Shown here piece after piece: positions 1-10,429 of a stretch of 20,449 nt of DNA (its first letter is position 1; each line of letters starts with the position of its first letter). The notes beneath the pieces are model-generated. The model had not been told where the DNA came from, ran no database searches, and was given only the letters and a program-made list of their open reading frames with translations. The position numbers and the translations under genes were made by a program. The stretch is from Cudoniella acicularis (taxonomy: Eukaryota > Ascomycota > Leotiomycetes > Helotiales > Helotiaceae), in contig JAAMPI010001062.1 of the NCBI GenBank assembly GCA_013054445.1, forward strand, positions 1-20,449, written 5' to 3'.

Positions 1-235
1 CGTTGGGTTAGATCGCGCAGCCTGAAAGTTAGCTGTAACCTAGCTGAAGTTTAATCAAAGAACCGTATAATGCTGCTCCCCCATGCTTCGTCTGTTCAAT
101 TTCTCCGACGCCTTTCGAACGTCTTTGGAAATCTACACTCACCTTCGGTACACTCTAGGCACTTCATCCTCTTCCCATCGTCTTGGGCAAATTGTTTTCC
201 TAGGCCTTTTTAAAAGACACAATTTCGCCTGCAGC

Positions 236-908
236 ATGTGGACCGCCACTGAAGTATTCCAGACGGTAGGGAGCGGGGGAGCTCTATGGTTGTCAGGTAA
301 AATCTCGCAGTTCCTTGCCTCACGTTCAGGATCTTCCTGTCCCGCATTGTTGCTCTCAAACGTTCGTATCGATGTGAGCTACTGCTCAGGGGAACAAGGT
401 TCCCCTGAGCCTACCAGTACACCATTGGCGAAATTCTGTTAGCTGACTTGCGCGACGCATAGGCAACATCGCATCCATCTCCATGTTCACGATCCCGGCC
501 ATAAGGAAAGCACACTCCACAGAGGGAGCGTCGTCCGTTGCCCTGGCAAAGGTATGGACAAACGTTTACAATGCGGGAAAAGCCTTGAACCCACCGGTCG
601 CATTAGCTGTCGCCTCAAGCTTTGCGTATCTGGCATGGTCCTCCCCCTCCCGATCCGGAACGTCAAATAACAACTCGCGGCTGTATACTCTGGCCGCCGC
701 TCTGACCATGGGAATCGTCCCCTTCACGCTCATGTTCATGGCACCCACCAACAACAAAATTTTCCGGAAGGCGGCACAAGCCGCGACGGCACCTGCATTT
801 GACAGCGAGTTTGGTGCGCTGATCGAGAGATGGTCAACTCTGAACTTTGTACGAAGTTTGCTTCCTTTGTTGGGCGGTGTCGTTGGAATGGCAGCAATTC
901 TTGCATGA
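236..908 (+). CDS. DUF1772 (anthrone oxygenase-like) small membrane protein
   Basis: Two exons, 236..296 and 463..908, encode 168 residues. The 166-nt intron has a GTAAAA donor, a GCTGAC branch site at about 442 and a TAG acceptor. Splicing joins SG to NIASISMFTIPAIRK, which restores the N-terminal core typical of DUF1772. Seen: hydrophobic segments at about residues 8-27, 64-80, 94-113 and 152-168, the APTNN stretch near 114-118, and the W144-x3-N148-x2-R151 signature near the C-terminus. Length fits the family (about 150-180 residues). Known: this family includes anthrone oxidases that turn anthrones into anthraquinones, as well as many uncharacterised members. The in-frame ATG at 83 would add 51 residues with no family likeness, so 236 is preferred. 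No polyketide synthase lies nearby, so a role in polyketide oxidation is not supported by context. Family call firm, substrate unknown. Confidence 0.85.
384..410. repeat. Perfect 12-bp inverted repeat (hairpin) inside an intron
   Basis: Arms 384-395 (gctcaggggaac) and 399-410 (gttcccctgagc) are exact reverse complements around a 3-nt loop (aag). The structure lies in the middle of the intron of the DUF1772 gene, between donor 297 and branch site about 442. In the pre-mRNA it would form a strong stem. It could shorten the effective donor-to-branch distance, or be a remnant of a small insertion. The palindrome itself is directly visible; any function is inference. Confidence 0.8.
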
Positions 909-2932
909 GGTGTCTTCTGTCTTGTTAAAAATCAGTGGCTCGGGGCCCTGGTGACGCGCATTGGAGTTATAGCCTAGAGACGGGCAGGCACTCTATCTAG
1001 TAGTCGCAATTTGCAGGTCGTTCAGTTTCGTAATCAAAACCATTCTCTGCTCATTTTCTCACTGACTGTGCACATTGCTCTCGTCGCTTAATATGTGTAT
1101 ACTTTGTGAATCTGTCCGTTGCAGTATCGCATTTGCCCGCCAGGTGCAAAGGGTCAGAATGCGGGCTAACTGCCTATGGTTTCTTTGAAGTAAATACATG
1201 TTAGACTAGACCTGATCGGACTAAAACAGGTGTAAAATCCCAAACCGGGCCCTCTCCTCCAATGTTTCTTCACATTAGACTATATATTAATGACCTCTGT
1301 CGAGACTATGTCAAACATCATCCTGAAAATGGCAGCGACCTGCTTTAGAGCACCAAAGTCATGTCGATACTATTGCGGTATTGATGTTTGTGATTTTAGA
1401 ATCTTACGTTAGGGGAAATCAAAGCAATCCCCTAGAGCTGGTACCATAGCACATAAACTCACCCTGGTGTGGATGAGATATTCAGAATTCACGTATATAG
1501 AGAAAAAGATGTATGCAGCGCCTAAAACGCAATAGTTTTCATTCTCGAGCCACTAGATCATGGTACACCGTTTATAAAAAGACTGCTCAATATTGTGCCA
1601 TGTTTTACTATCGCGATGTTCTGCAATCCGCAGAAAGGAAAAGGCTCTATAGCAAGGCAGCGCCAATACCTACAACGCAGCTCAAAAGTAGTAGGGGGCT
1701 GTAGATGCCCTTGTGGAAACATCGTTGCTTCACACAATTGCTGACTCCTTGCTTCTCCGCCGCACTCAGTATAGGTTTTTTCTTTCCCGCGCCTTGTTGA
1801 GAAATCCGAAAAAGCCTTTAGTTGATTGGTAACACTATAGTAAGAGTAAACAAACTAATATCCAACATTTGAAGCCCCACTAGGCTCAGGCTTTTCAGTA
1901 CAAAGGCACGCCTCAATGCTGGCCTGAATAGACTATGCTAGATAGCATATTGTTCTGGCTACGGCCATAGCAATTAGACGATTGAGCATTCCATTCTGGG
2001 GTGGTATGTCCACTGCTTCGGGGCGGTCCTTGTATGGACATGATCTCGTCGAAGAGAGTCCTCGAGGGTGCGAGGGGAAGAAGGGATAGGATGCGATATT
2101 TCCTTCGCAACGAGTGATTAACGGAAGATTCCTTCCACTCGCTGATGCTTATAGCATTCGAACAGTTGGAGGACCTCGTCTGAAAAAAGGCTCACCGATA
2201 GCTTAGCAGTCCCTATTAACCTTCCGTTCTGAGCAATACCAAACGAGGCATAGGTGTTGTTTAAACAAGGTCAGATAGTAGCGGAATTGTGAAATTAACG
2301 GTTTGTAAATAAAATCAGATAGAAGCATTTATATCTATTTAATTATTATTATTTCCATATATGTTATAATTTTAAGTTTCCTTTCTCAGCCCGAAGTCCC
2401 CAAGTCGCAAGTTCCTTCACGTGTTCCTAACACCAATATACAAGATTTTGATCTCGTGATTATGGCATTTTCTCATTCGCATTGTTCCAAGGCAGCCAGT
2501 CCTCAACCAAGTCACCAATGAGTTATCTGTCGGAATTCCAGGCCTTGTCTCCTCCGCTTTACTCGGACATTCAATGGGGCGCAAAAGCCGACATCTTTTT
2601 CCATGCTGGCCGCTATACCCGCTCTAACAACCAAAGAGGTTAAGGCAAATCTAGTCAGTCCCCATGGGGTTATATCATGGGACTGTGGGATGTGGGACAG
2701 TAGACCAAATGGCGTTAATAAGAACGGCAAAATCATTGGTCCAGACACCGCCTATTGACTGCATCCCATTGGTTCATCAACGTCCCACTCCCCCGCCCTA
2801 CACATACTATTCTAGACGTCACTTCAGACATCTTGGAAGCATTGATCATTAAGAAAGATCGTGTAGGAGACCATTCATTCACGGTTCTTGTGTGCGATTT
2901 TCGCTTCTCGTTAGATCTGAAAGTCGGCCAAG
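909..2932. other. Intergenic, no supported gene
   Basis: Two kilobases between the DUF1772 gene and the dioxygenase. Only short chance-length open frames on both strands, none with recognisable motifs. An AT-rich patch lies at about 2285-2380. The segment 2520-2930 has fairly open but mutually frame-shifted reading on the + strand and may be an eroded gene, but no family was recognised. The right end serves as promoter for the dioxygenase. Confidence 0.5.
2691..2788. promoter_or_regulatory. Pair of GTGGGAC/GTCCCAC motifs upstream of the dioxygenase
   Basis: GTGGGAC at 2692-2698 (within tgtgggaca 2691-2699) and its reverse complement GTCCCAC at 2782-2788 lie 145-240 bp before the dioxygenase ATG. 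The same pair in the same inverted arrangement lies upstream of the FAD hydroxylase (4809-4815 and 4833-4839). A shared transcription-factor site is possible but a 7-mer this short can recur by chance. Confidence 0.25.
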
Positions 2933-4280
2933 ATGACTCCCGCATTGGAGACCCGGTCGCAGGAAGCGTCCCCAAACCGAGGGTATTCCATCAATGCCAA
3001 TAAAGTTATTCCAAACCAACAGAGTCTCCAGGAATGGAGGAAAGCCGAAAATATCGATGTAAAGAAGCAAGTGAGACTTGTGAAGATATCGCATATGCGC
3101 TATCAACACAAGGACATGGACACGATCACGACTTTCCTGAAAGGTTTGCAAAGTAATCGCAGAATAAAGCTATACTCGCTAATCGTCCAAAGATTTCGGA
3201 ATGCATGTTGTGAAACAGACGGAGGATAAGACTTGGTTTGCAGGGCATGGCAACGACCAATACGTTTATGTTGCAGAGAAGGGTACCGAGGACAAATTCC
3301 TTGGGGGAGCTTTCCTTGTTGAGAGCGAGGCGGAATTCGAGAAGTAAGATCTGTGGATGAGCTTCCGTACTGTTCTTGACACTGACCACATTCAATCCAG
3401 GGCAACCAGGATACCGGGAGCCGGGAAAGTTGAACAGCTCCAGCACGCCCCCGGCGGCGGAAAGAGGATCACAATTATTGACCCGGAAGGATTTCCAGTA
3501 AACCTAGTCTTTGGTCAAGATGAAGTGACGAAGAGCGATGATACGATGGCTGAGAAGCTGATATACAATTTCGAGCATGAGAAAGCTCGAGTTGGACACT
3601 TCCAGCGTTTCAAGAAGGGGCCGGCAGCGGTACACAAGGTAAACTTATTATCTTTCCTCCCTGCCCACGGCTCGACTAACGCCCCGTGCAGCTGGGCCAC
3701 TTTGGACTATGTGTGCAAAATTTCAAGGCCCAATGCGATTTCTATCTGAGGCATTTCAATCTTGCCCCTACCGACTTCTTGTATATCGACGAAGCTGATC
3801 GATCAACGAGGGAGGTGGCGCTGTTCGCTCATATTGATCGCGGTGAGGATTTCGTTGACCACCATACCTTCTTTATGACTACTAACGCAACTTCGCACGT
3901 ACACCACTGCTCGTTTGAGGTCCATGATTTCGACACCCAGCTGCTCGGCCACCAGTAAGTTTTCCAATTTTCAACACCGCAATACTCGCTTACTGGACTC
4001 CCAGATGGCTTGCAAAAAAGGGCTACAAGTCTGTTTGGGGCGTCGGGCGGCACATTCTCGGCTCGCAGATTTTTGACTACTGGTGGGATACGTCAGGATT
4101 CATGGTAGAGGTAAGTCTGGCTATTACCGCCTCGCGGCCAGGCAGAGCCGACTAACATGTTCCAAGCATTACGCTGACGGGGATTTGATCAACGATAAAA
4201 TACCCATTGGCCGTGGCCCAGCTAGGAATGAAAGTCTGGCGGTTTGGGGACCCGAGGTTCCAGCAACGTTTCTGAACTGA
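2933..4280 (+). CDS. Extradiol ring-cleavage dioxygenase (glyoxalase/BphC fold)
   Basis: Six exons: 2933..3143, 3193..3343, 3401..3638, 3692..3954, 4005..4110, 4167..4280. They total 1083 nt and give 360 residues with no stop. The five introns are 49-57 nt, most with clear CTAAC or CTGAC branch sites. Seen: an N-terminal vicinal-oxygen-chelate module (about residues 50-170) and a C-terminal catalytic one (about 200-340). Metal ligands expected for type I extradiol enzymes are present: His203 (LGHFGL), His271/272 (SHVHHCSFEV) and Glu323 (GFMVE, just before the last intron). Known: such Fe(II) or Mn(II) enzymes cleave catechols beside the hydroxyl pair. Inference: it acts on the catechol made by the FAD hydroxylase downstream on the same strand. 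The ATG at 2933 sits in a good context (caagATG). The exact substrate cannot be read from sequence; a non-catabolic glyoxalase relative is the main alternative. Confidence 0.88.
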
Positions 4281-5248
4281 GCGATGGATTGTAGCTCTAG
4301 TAGCATATACATGATCAATGTTTCATGCAGAAGTTGCCTTCGAACTTCTCATCCTTCTCCTCAGGAGATGCTCGTGAAAGCTCTTGCCGCAGCCACCAAA
4401 CAACGACAAGTTGATAAGGGAGCGTCTTACCGGCTTACATATCTGTGCAAGTCCTACTGCATAGGGTGCATTTATTCAACTTCAATCACGGCTCGCCACA
4501 GCTAGCTGAAACTATAAGGATTACGGAAAAAAAGATTGTCTAAAACATCTACTTGTATTTCATACCAAAAAGAATAGCCTCATACTTTTGCACTATTGGT
4601 TCTTATATTTAACCCAAATACAATGAATGAATGAACCAGTGGAAGTTGGTTCTAAGCGTAGTAGTGAGCACTCAAAGCACACGGAATGCCTAACTTCCAG
4701 CCCAGTATCAGGCTGCCCAGGATCAGGCTGAGCGGTTTGCTTTTTTGTCATGCTGTGAGATTACTCTTCAAGGTCTTCAACTGGCTCCGGCGGTTGTGGC
4801 CGTGTTATGTGGGACAATTGGGGTCTTTTGCTGTCCCACATTTTCCGGCGCTTCATATCCCCGCCTTTCTTTGGCCTCTGGTTAACGTGTAACGTACGAT
4901 TGTTTGGTGACAGGATCACCATGGTGGTTCGAAAGCCCATTGTGGATAGTCCTCGGCCGACTTGCTTCGTGCGGGGTACTTAGTTATGCTAGTAATATCC
5001 GGGGTATCGGGGGTCCATCCTATGGTGACCTGCTATTTACACTGTTGACAGCCTTTTGGAGTTTGGAACGTCTCGAGTTTCTCTGAGTTTTTTCTGTCGC
5101 TGATGCTCATTGAAAGATAGTTTAACAATCTCGTTGATCCAACCACTCAACAGCTGCGTCCGGGTCCTATTCTTGTATTTCCAGTTCTTCCCATTACAGT
5201 TCGCTGCCAAACTCGCTGTGCTCGGTCTCACTAGGAGACCTCACACTC
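4281..5248. other. Intergenic region and hydroxylase promoter
   Basis: No supported gene. Open frames of 60-73 codons show no family features. Contains the 9-bp inverted repeat at 4808-4840 and a pyrimidine-rich leader (about 5150-5248) immediately before the hydroxylase ATG, which is common in fungal promoters. Confidence 0.6.
4808..4840. promoter_or_regulatory. 9-bp inverted repeat tgtgggaca/tgtcccaca upstream of the hydroxylase
   Basis: Arms 4808-4816 and 4832-4840 are perfect reverse complements with a 15-nt spacer, about 410 bp before the hydroxylase ATG. The left arm is identical to 2691-2699 upstream of the dioxygenase. This could be a dimeric regulator site shared by the two catabolic genes; it is inference only. 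Confidence 0.3.
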
Positions 5249-7509
5249 ATGTTGAAGGATGATGGTAACACGGTGGGAGTTGTGATCTGTGGATGTGGAC
5301 CGACCGGCGCGCTGTTGTCTGCGCTTCTATGTCGATTGCGTGTACGGCACATCATCATTGAGAAGGAGGCGCAGATCACCACGGATCCTCGGGGGATTGT
5401 TTTGGATGAAGATGGAATCCGCATTACACAGGCCGTGGGCATTTATCGACAGCTTTTCGAAGACGTCGGGCAAGGTCAGTACACCATGGCCATGCGAACC
5501 GGTGGCCTCTGGTGACTTTGACTTGCGCTCATGATGATAGCCACACGATGCTTCCGCTTTATTGATGGTGGGAGAGGTTTGGATGTATCGCCATTTCTGC
5601 AGTTTGATTACAGCACGGTTCGTCACTACACACGCATTGAACTCGCCAGGAGGAATTTGACTGATTCATCGTTCGCACAGGTGGAAGGAGGAACTGGGCA
5701 TCCTGGATTCATGGCGCACAAGCAGCCCGCCTTGGAAAAGCATCTTCGAAACTCGATAAACACTGAGTACGGAGACATCAGGCTTCAATCTACTCTCACC
5801 TCCGTCACCGAGGACGAGGATTTCATCATTGCGAACTACGAAGACCAAAATGGCTCTGCTCATACAGTTCAGGCCCGCTTCTTGGTTGCGGCAGATGGGA
5901 AAACGGGTTTTGTGAGGAAAAAGTACTTGGAGCCGAAAGGAGTCGTCATGGAGAAGAGCGAAAAGTAGGTATTCGAGTAACGCTCTGCTAATTGATACTA
6001 GACCTCGCATCATGGCTTACATTTTTAGGTTCCGCTATGAAGCTGTGTGGGTTGCTCTTAACTGGCACCTCATCCTTCCCACACCCCAGACACACCCAGA
6101 TTTCCCCTTCTGGAAGTTGGGATACTCACCTGAACAGTTATATGATATTTTTTTTCCCAACAGATTTCAACTTCATTTGCGATCCCGCCCGACCTTCGGT
6201 CTGTGGCCGATTTGGAAAGGTAGAGGACCGCCTTTGGCGATTCGAATTTGTTGTGAAAGAAGGCGAAGACGGTCATCATATGGCCACACAGGAACAAGTG
6301 AAGAAAATCGTCATGCCGTATCTAACACATAAGGGGAAAAGGTTTGGGTGAGTGGCGCATCTAGCTGTCAACTACTACGATGGAATAGGAGCAGTATGCG
6401 CTAACCGCCGCTCAGGATACCCGTCGATGTCACTTGGCCAGAAGACTGCATTGAATGGATCCGATCAAGACCTTTCTCCTTCTCCGCCCGCAGCTGTAAT
6501 AGGTGGGCCCTAGGTCGTGCGATTTTGTGTGGTGATGCTGCACATGTACTCCCTCCCTGTAAGGTCACCCTGCCCCAATTCCATGTATTCATCTCATGAA
6601 ACTCTGCCAGTCGGCGGACAGGGTATTGCATCTGGGTTTAGAGATGCCATATCTCTTTCGTGGCGTCTCAAAATGGCTTTAGACCCGAGGTGCCAGGACT
6701 ATGATAGCTGCTTCCGTGGCTGGTATATCGAACGCAAGCAGCAGCTCGAACGGTCACTTTCGTCAACAATCGAGAACGCAAACTTCTGTAACGAGCCATC
6801 TTCCTTGAAAGCCTGGTTTCGGAATTGGTATTTGTGGGCAGTTCAGCTCGTACCATCATGGAAACATAACCTGGAACTCGGCGGCCGGCGCGAAGGTATG
6901 ACTAGATACCATTGGACACCAGGCGTACACTTCCTACCACTGTTCGAGGGTGGAAAATCATTTCCCCAGGTGTTCAGTGCTCCCATTGCCGGACCGGCCC
7001 CTGCCATTCCCTCCTTTACAGATGATGCGGTTTTCGCAACAAGTAAGTCTGGTGCTTTCCAGCTGGCAGTTATTCTCGACTCTGTCGACCACGTCGTCAC
7101 ATCAAGGAAGGAGCTGCAGGGTATAGGAAAGCTGTCCTCTATCACAGGACTCAACCCTGACGAAGCGACTTTTATCATTCACGGTCTCTCGAGTGCCGTT
7201 TCGACATCAACTCTCGGGTCTACAGGCAAAAATGTCGCAGAGAATGTCATCCGTGTGATTGGTGCTGAGGAATATACAGCCGCAGGTAACACAGCTGAAG
7301 CCTCCGCAACGGGAATCAAACGGCATCCTCCCAAGTTCTACAACCCGGACCGGATTCGGGCCGATCTGGGCCGGGACAAGAAATATGTGATTGTTCGCTG
7401 GGACCGGATTGTGTTTGCCGCGTGCTCAAGCATTGGAGAGTTGCAGTTGGCCATCAACCAGCTCGACCAACATGTAAATCAGCCTGCTCAGGATGGAAAG
7501 TCGAGGTAG
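5249..7509 (+). pseudogene. FAD-dependent aromatic hydroxylase (PHBH/MhpA-like), one frameshift
   Basis: Five exons: 5249..5474, 5541..5964, 6029..6347, 6416..6558, 6611..7509. Introns are 52-68 nt. Apart from one extra base they encode 669 residues. Seen: GxGxxG FAD motif (G15-C-G17-P-T-G20) followed by a strand ending in IEKE, the DG motif near residues 194-195 (AADGKTG), the GD motif at 362-363 (CGDAAH) followed by GGQG, and a C-terminal thioredoxin-like region. Known: these NAD(P)H flavin monooxygenases ortho-hydroxylate phenols to catechols. The neighbouring extradiol dioxygenase suggests consecutive steps. Odd: in exon 3 the reading frame jumps by one base at a run of eight T (6148-6155). 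The protein reads as this family before and after the run, so one T is extra, by mutation or assembly error. Short introns that would mend the frame were sought and not found. An AATAAA lies at 7593-7598. Confidence 0.88.
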
Positions 7510-7592
7510 AAGTCAGATTCAGGGGTAAAATGCGATCTCATAGCCATTATATGGACAATCCAGCTTGGGATGTCTTGAAGTAAGAGCCCTTG

Positions 7593-7598
7593 AATAAA
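7593..7598 (+). terminator. Possible polyadenylation signal AATAAA of the hydroxylase
   Basis: An exact AATAAA hexamer lies 84 nt after the stop codon of the FAD hydroxylase. The position suits fungal 3' end formation, though fungal genes often lack this consensus. Confidence 0.35.
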
Positions 7599-8163
7599 CA
7601 CATCAAATCTCGATCACTGCCTAGAGAGAGATATAAGGTTTTGTGACTCATCACCTAGTTTATCTTACCCAAGCGCACCTGAACCATCGCCTGTTTAGGC
7701 GACTCTGTTGAATGATTGCATCGCTGGCCATCCATCTCGCGCTGTTCCTGTTCTTGATATCCTCACGTCAGAATACAGTAACACTTGCTAATATAGGTGT
7801 GAGCCTGTCACGATTGCGCACATCTAATGCAGAAGAATATAATCAATCCGCAGCTCTCCTTTGATGGTTCGGTCCGGCCGTCGCTGTAGACACCTGCGAC
7901 CCTTCTGCTGATGCCTGGTCATGCACATTACGTGGTGTACGGTCCAGGCGGATATCTGGACTGGGCTAGGCCAATCCCGCCTGCAGAAAAAATGTGCTGG
8001 TGAGGGACCACAGAGGCAGCTACACAGATCTACTATATTCTGGTTGGCGCATAAATGTTTTAGCAACAACGATGGCCCTGTTTCCAAAGCCTACGATCTA
8101 GAAACCAAGTCCACGTTATAGTAAAATTGCAAGAAGCCTTTTGATTGCCGCATCTCTGCTTGG

Positions 8164-8189
8164 CGAATGCATGATTTCGCATGCATTCG
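8164..8189. repeat. 10-bp perfect inverted repeat
   Basis: Arms cgaatgcatg (8164-8173) and catgcattcg (8180-8189) are exact reverse complements with a 6-nt spacer. A second, smaller inverted repeat follows at once (aaatgac ... gtcattt, about 8194-8217). The two neighbouring dyads could be a factor binding site, a hairpin, or a footprint of a small mobile element. No gene is adjacent within several hundred bases. Confidence 0.6.
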
Positions 8190-9143
8190 AAAAAATGACC
8201 AATTGCTTAGTCATTTCTTCAAGGCTGAACACCAAAATGGCCGCGTCTCTATATACTGCATTTCATTGGAACGGTGGTCAATTCTAAAGCCTAACTTCAT
8301 GTAAAGACAACCGTAAGTCTGACTTACTACAGTATAATATCGAGGAAAAGCTAATCTCTTTGACGTCTGCAAATGGCTGCTACAACAAGCTTTGTAAACA
8401 GCCAAAAATGGCTTCCCTACGCGAAACAGGAGTGGAAAATTCAAAAGTGGACGTGATAAGCACGTGACTGTCCTTGAGATCCTGTCAGTCTATTTTTAGC
8501 TGGCTGGCTAATCTTGTGATGACAGCTTCTTCGGTGCCTAAGGCCAGAAAAATGTATCAGCCGCACTGTGGCTGAGGAGTTAATAAAACTAGCAATAGTA
8601 GCCGAGCATATTTTTGCTTCGCAGATCTCTTATGTAGTTTCTCTCCCCATCTTAGACTGAAAATGTTTGAAACGTGCCGATAATGGAGCTCAATTAAGTT
8701 TTCCTGTCTCTGTCCCAAACTTAAGTTATAAGGATTTATTGAAGCATAGTAATTATACCAGGTAAATAGGATGGGATTGACTGAGTATTGCTTTAACAAG
8801 AATTAAATAAGCTAATATGGAAGCTATTAATGAGAGACTATATACATAGGGAAGGCAAGTAGTTGAAAACGATGCTACATTGTTTAAAACAGGTTATTTC
8901 TATTAAGAGCTGAAATTTTTGTAATTTGGTCCATATAGTCAGGTGTACAGTACAGTACTACGGGATTCTCGCTTCGTAGGGATGTCGGTTATTTGACAAC
9001 TTCACTATCAGGACTCGGCCTTCACCAAAACCACCCTCGTTGCCGCCTCCAACTGATCAGCCGACGACGTTAAGTGGAATCATAAAGCGTATGCTCCCAG
9101 CAGGTTCGGAAGAAGCCCTGCGGTATCAAGAGGCCTCGCAGCT

Positions 9144-9740
9144 ATGGATGCCAAGTTCAACATCCAGGACCGTCTCCAGGCCCAGTACCATGACAAAGAC
9201 TTCAGGCCGAGAGTCCATGCAGAACTGAATCTGCTGGAGTACTTTCACATGAATCGGTTGCCGTTCGTTGACGATGACCGGTTCATTGGTTGTAGCAAGC
9301 CAGCGTGTTATTGCTGTTATCATTATATCAGTCTTCACCCAGGGGGCTTTGTACGCCCTTCTTCTCATGGAATTAGGTACCTCAATTGGCGTCCTCCAGA
9401 TCTTGTCAATGCAACAGATACGAGTAAGAAACTTCACTAGCGGGATGTCTTAAATAAGGTGATCGCGCAAATCAGACTTGATGCTTTGCGACAAATCGAA
9501 CAACGCAGAGGACCAAGTCCGTGGCGCCCAGATTCGACTACCGGAATCACCTATTCGCAGAAGCACGATGCTTCGGTAAGAGGCACGGATTCTCGTAAGT
9601 TACTTGACACATACCTCACCCTCTTTACTAGTAACCTGACTTGGCCGGTAGCGCACATCCTTAGAGAATTGAATTCTGGTTTTCACGATTATATAGACGG
9701 CGATGAGGGTTCGGATTCCGATGGTGGTGCGTTATTGTGA
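9144..9740 (+). pseudogene. OTT_1508-like deaminase, C-terminal part only
   Basis: The segment from the first in-frame Met (9144) shows a cytidine-deaminase-fold active site: H25-A-E27 (RVHAELN) and a P-x-C-x-x-C zinc motif (P53-A-C55-Y-C-C58), followed by YHYISLHPGGF and LNWRPPD, typical of the fungal OTT_1508-like deaminase family. A downstream part (9459-9740, IRLDALRQIEQR ... WRPDSTTGIT) continues the family. The two parts probably join through a 54-nt intron 9405..9458 with a weak GTCAAT donor, or are separated by a small indel. A second possible intron is 9595..9651 (GTAAGT, CTGAC branch, length divisible by three). Fungal members usually carry several hundred residues before the catalytic core; here the frame closes at a TGA at 9054-9056 and nothing family-like is seen upstream, so the N-terminal half is missing. 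Known function of the fungal family is unclear. Family call firm, intactness doubtful. Confidence 0.72.
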
Positions 9741-10429
9741 TATAATAATAATTTTGAATGGAGTTTATGAGCTAGAAGACGCATGATGTCAGAAATATCG
9801 AAAGATAAGGGCATACAAGCTGTCCTTCTCGAAACTGATCTCGTTTGTTATGCCTTCCTTAAATCCGCTTTGGAATGTATCGTCCAGTACGGGCAAGAGT
9901 CCCCAAACTACTCGGTGTGCTACAAAAGGGATCTTTGACTCTCTAAAACATACAATCACATCGGAGTATTTGCCATTATTAAATAAGCTAAAGTGCGGCC
10001 AGCAATTTTATCTATCATCACAAATACAGGTAATTTATGATTTATAAGGCAATTGAGTCAGTTTTAGATATGCTATAATAGGATACGCAACCCCTACATT
10101 TCATCCGAGGAGAGTAATTTTCACGGCATAATATTTTGCTCATTTTCACTTACCACCTTTAAAAGCGGAAGAACGTCTGTGTCTCGGTTCTTCGGAACTC
10201 GAGTACTTCCTTCACTAGTCCGGCCCTTCTATATGACGGAAGCTGGTGGCTTCCTCTGAAACAAGGAAGGTAGTGCTGGCAGACACGTGCAGGTGACGCT
10301 AACATGCACCTCAATAGTACTCCAATACCCCACGGGCACATAATCCCCTAAAATCCTAGTCAGCTTTCATTTCATGGCAGTGTTGTATAGTCATACATGT
10401 TATATTTTGGGTATTTGCAAACTTCATAA
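9741..10429. other. Intergenic, no supported gene
   Basis: AT-rich in the first half (9741-10150). No coding motif recognised; open frames near 9850 and 10159 look like chance. A short dyad (ggaagc ... gcttcc) lies at about 10239-10255. Confidence 0.45.

Larger units (their letters stand above)
7510..9056. other. Intergenic, no supported gene
   Basis: About 1.5 kb with only chance-length frames. Contains two adjacent inverted repeats (8164-8189 and about 8194-8217) and a CACGTGA box near 8460. The stretch from about 8570 to 8990 is AT-rich. No transposase or RNA gene signature was recognised. Confidence 0.5.

Noticed and set aside
83..442. 119-codon open frame covering the first exon of the DUF1772 gene
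   Set aside because: Only its part from the Met at 236 to the donor at 297 matches the family; the rest is 5' leader and intron read through.
2520..3003. Coding-like stretches in shifting + frames just before the dioxygenase
   Set aside because: Frames are of a length expected by chance, the minus strand is equally open, no family was recognised, and the last part overlaps the well-supported dioxygenase start. An eroded gene cannot be excluded.
4284..4892. Short plus-strand frames between the dioxygenase and hydroxylase
   Set aside because: 60-73 codons, no motifs, no splice-linked continuation.
6116..6163. Possible 27-nt or 48-nt intron ending at cccaacag to repair the hydroxylase frame
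   Set aside because: Both lengths are multiples of three, so they do not change frame, and both would delete conserved residues.
9040..9228. 62-codon frame overlapping the start of the deaminase segment
   Set aside because: Different frame from the deaminase motifs, lacks an ATG at its start, and shows no family resemblance.
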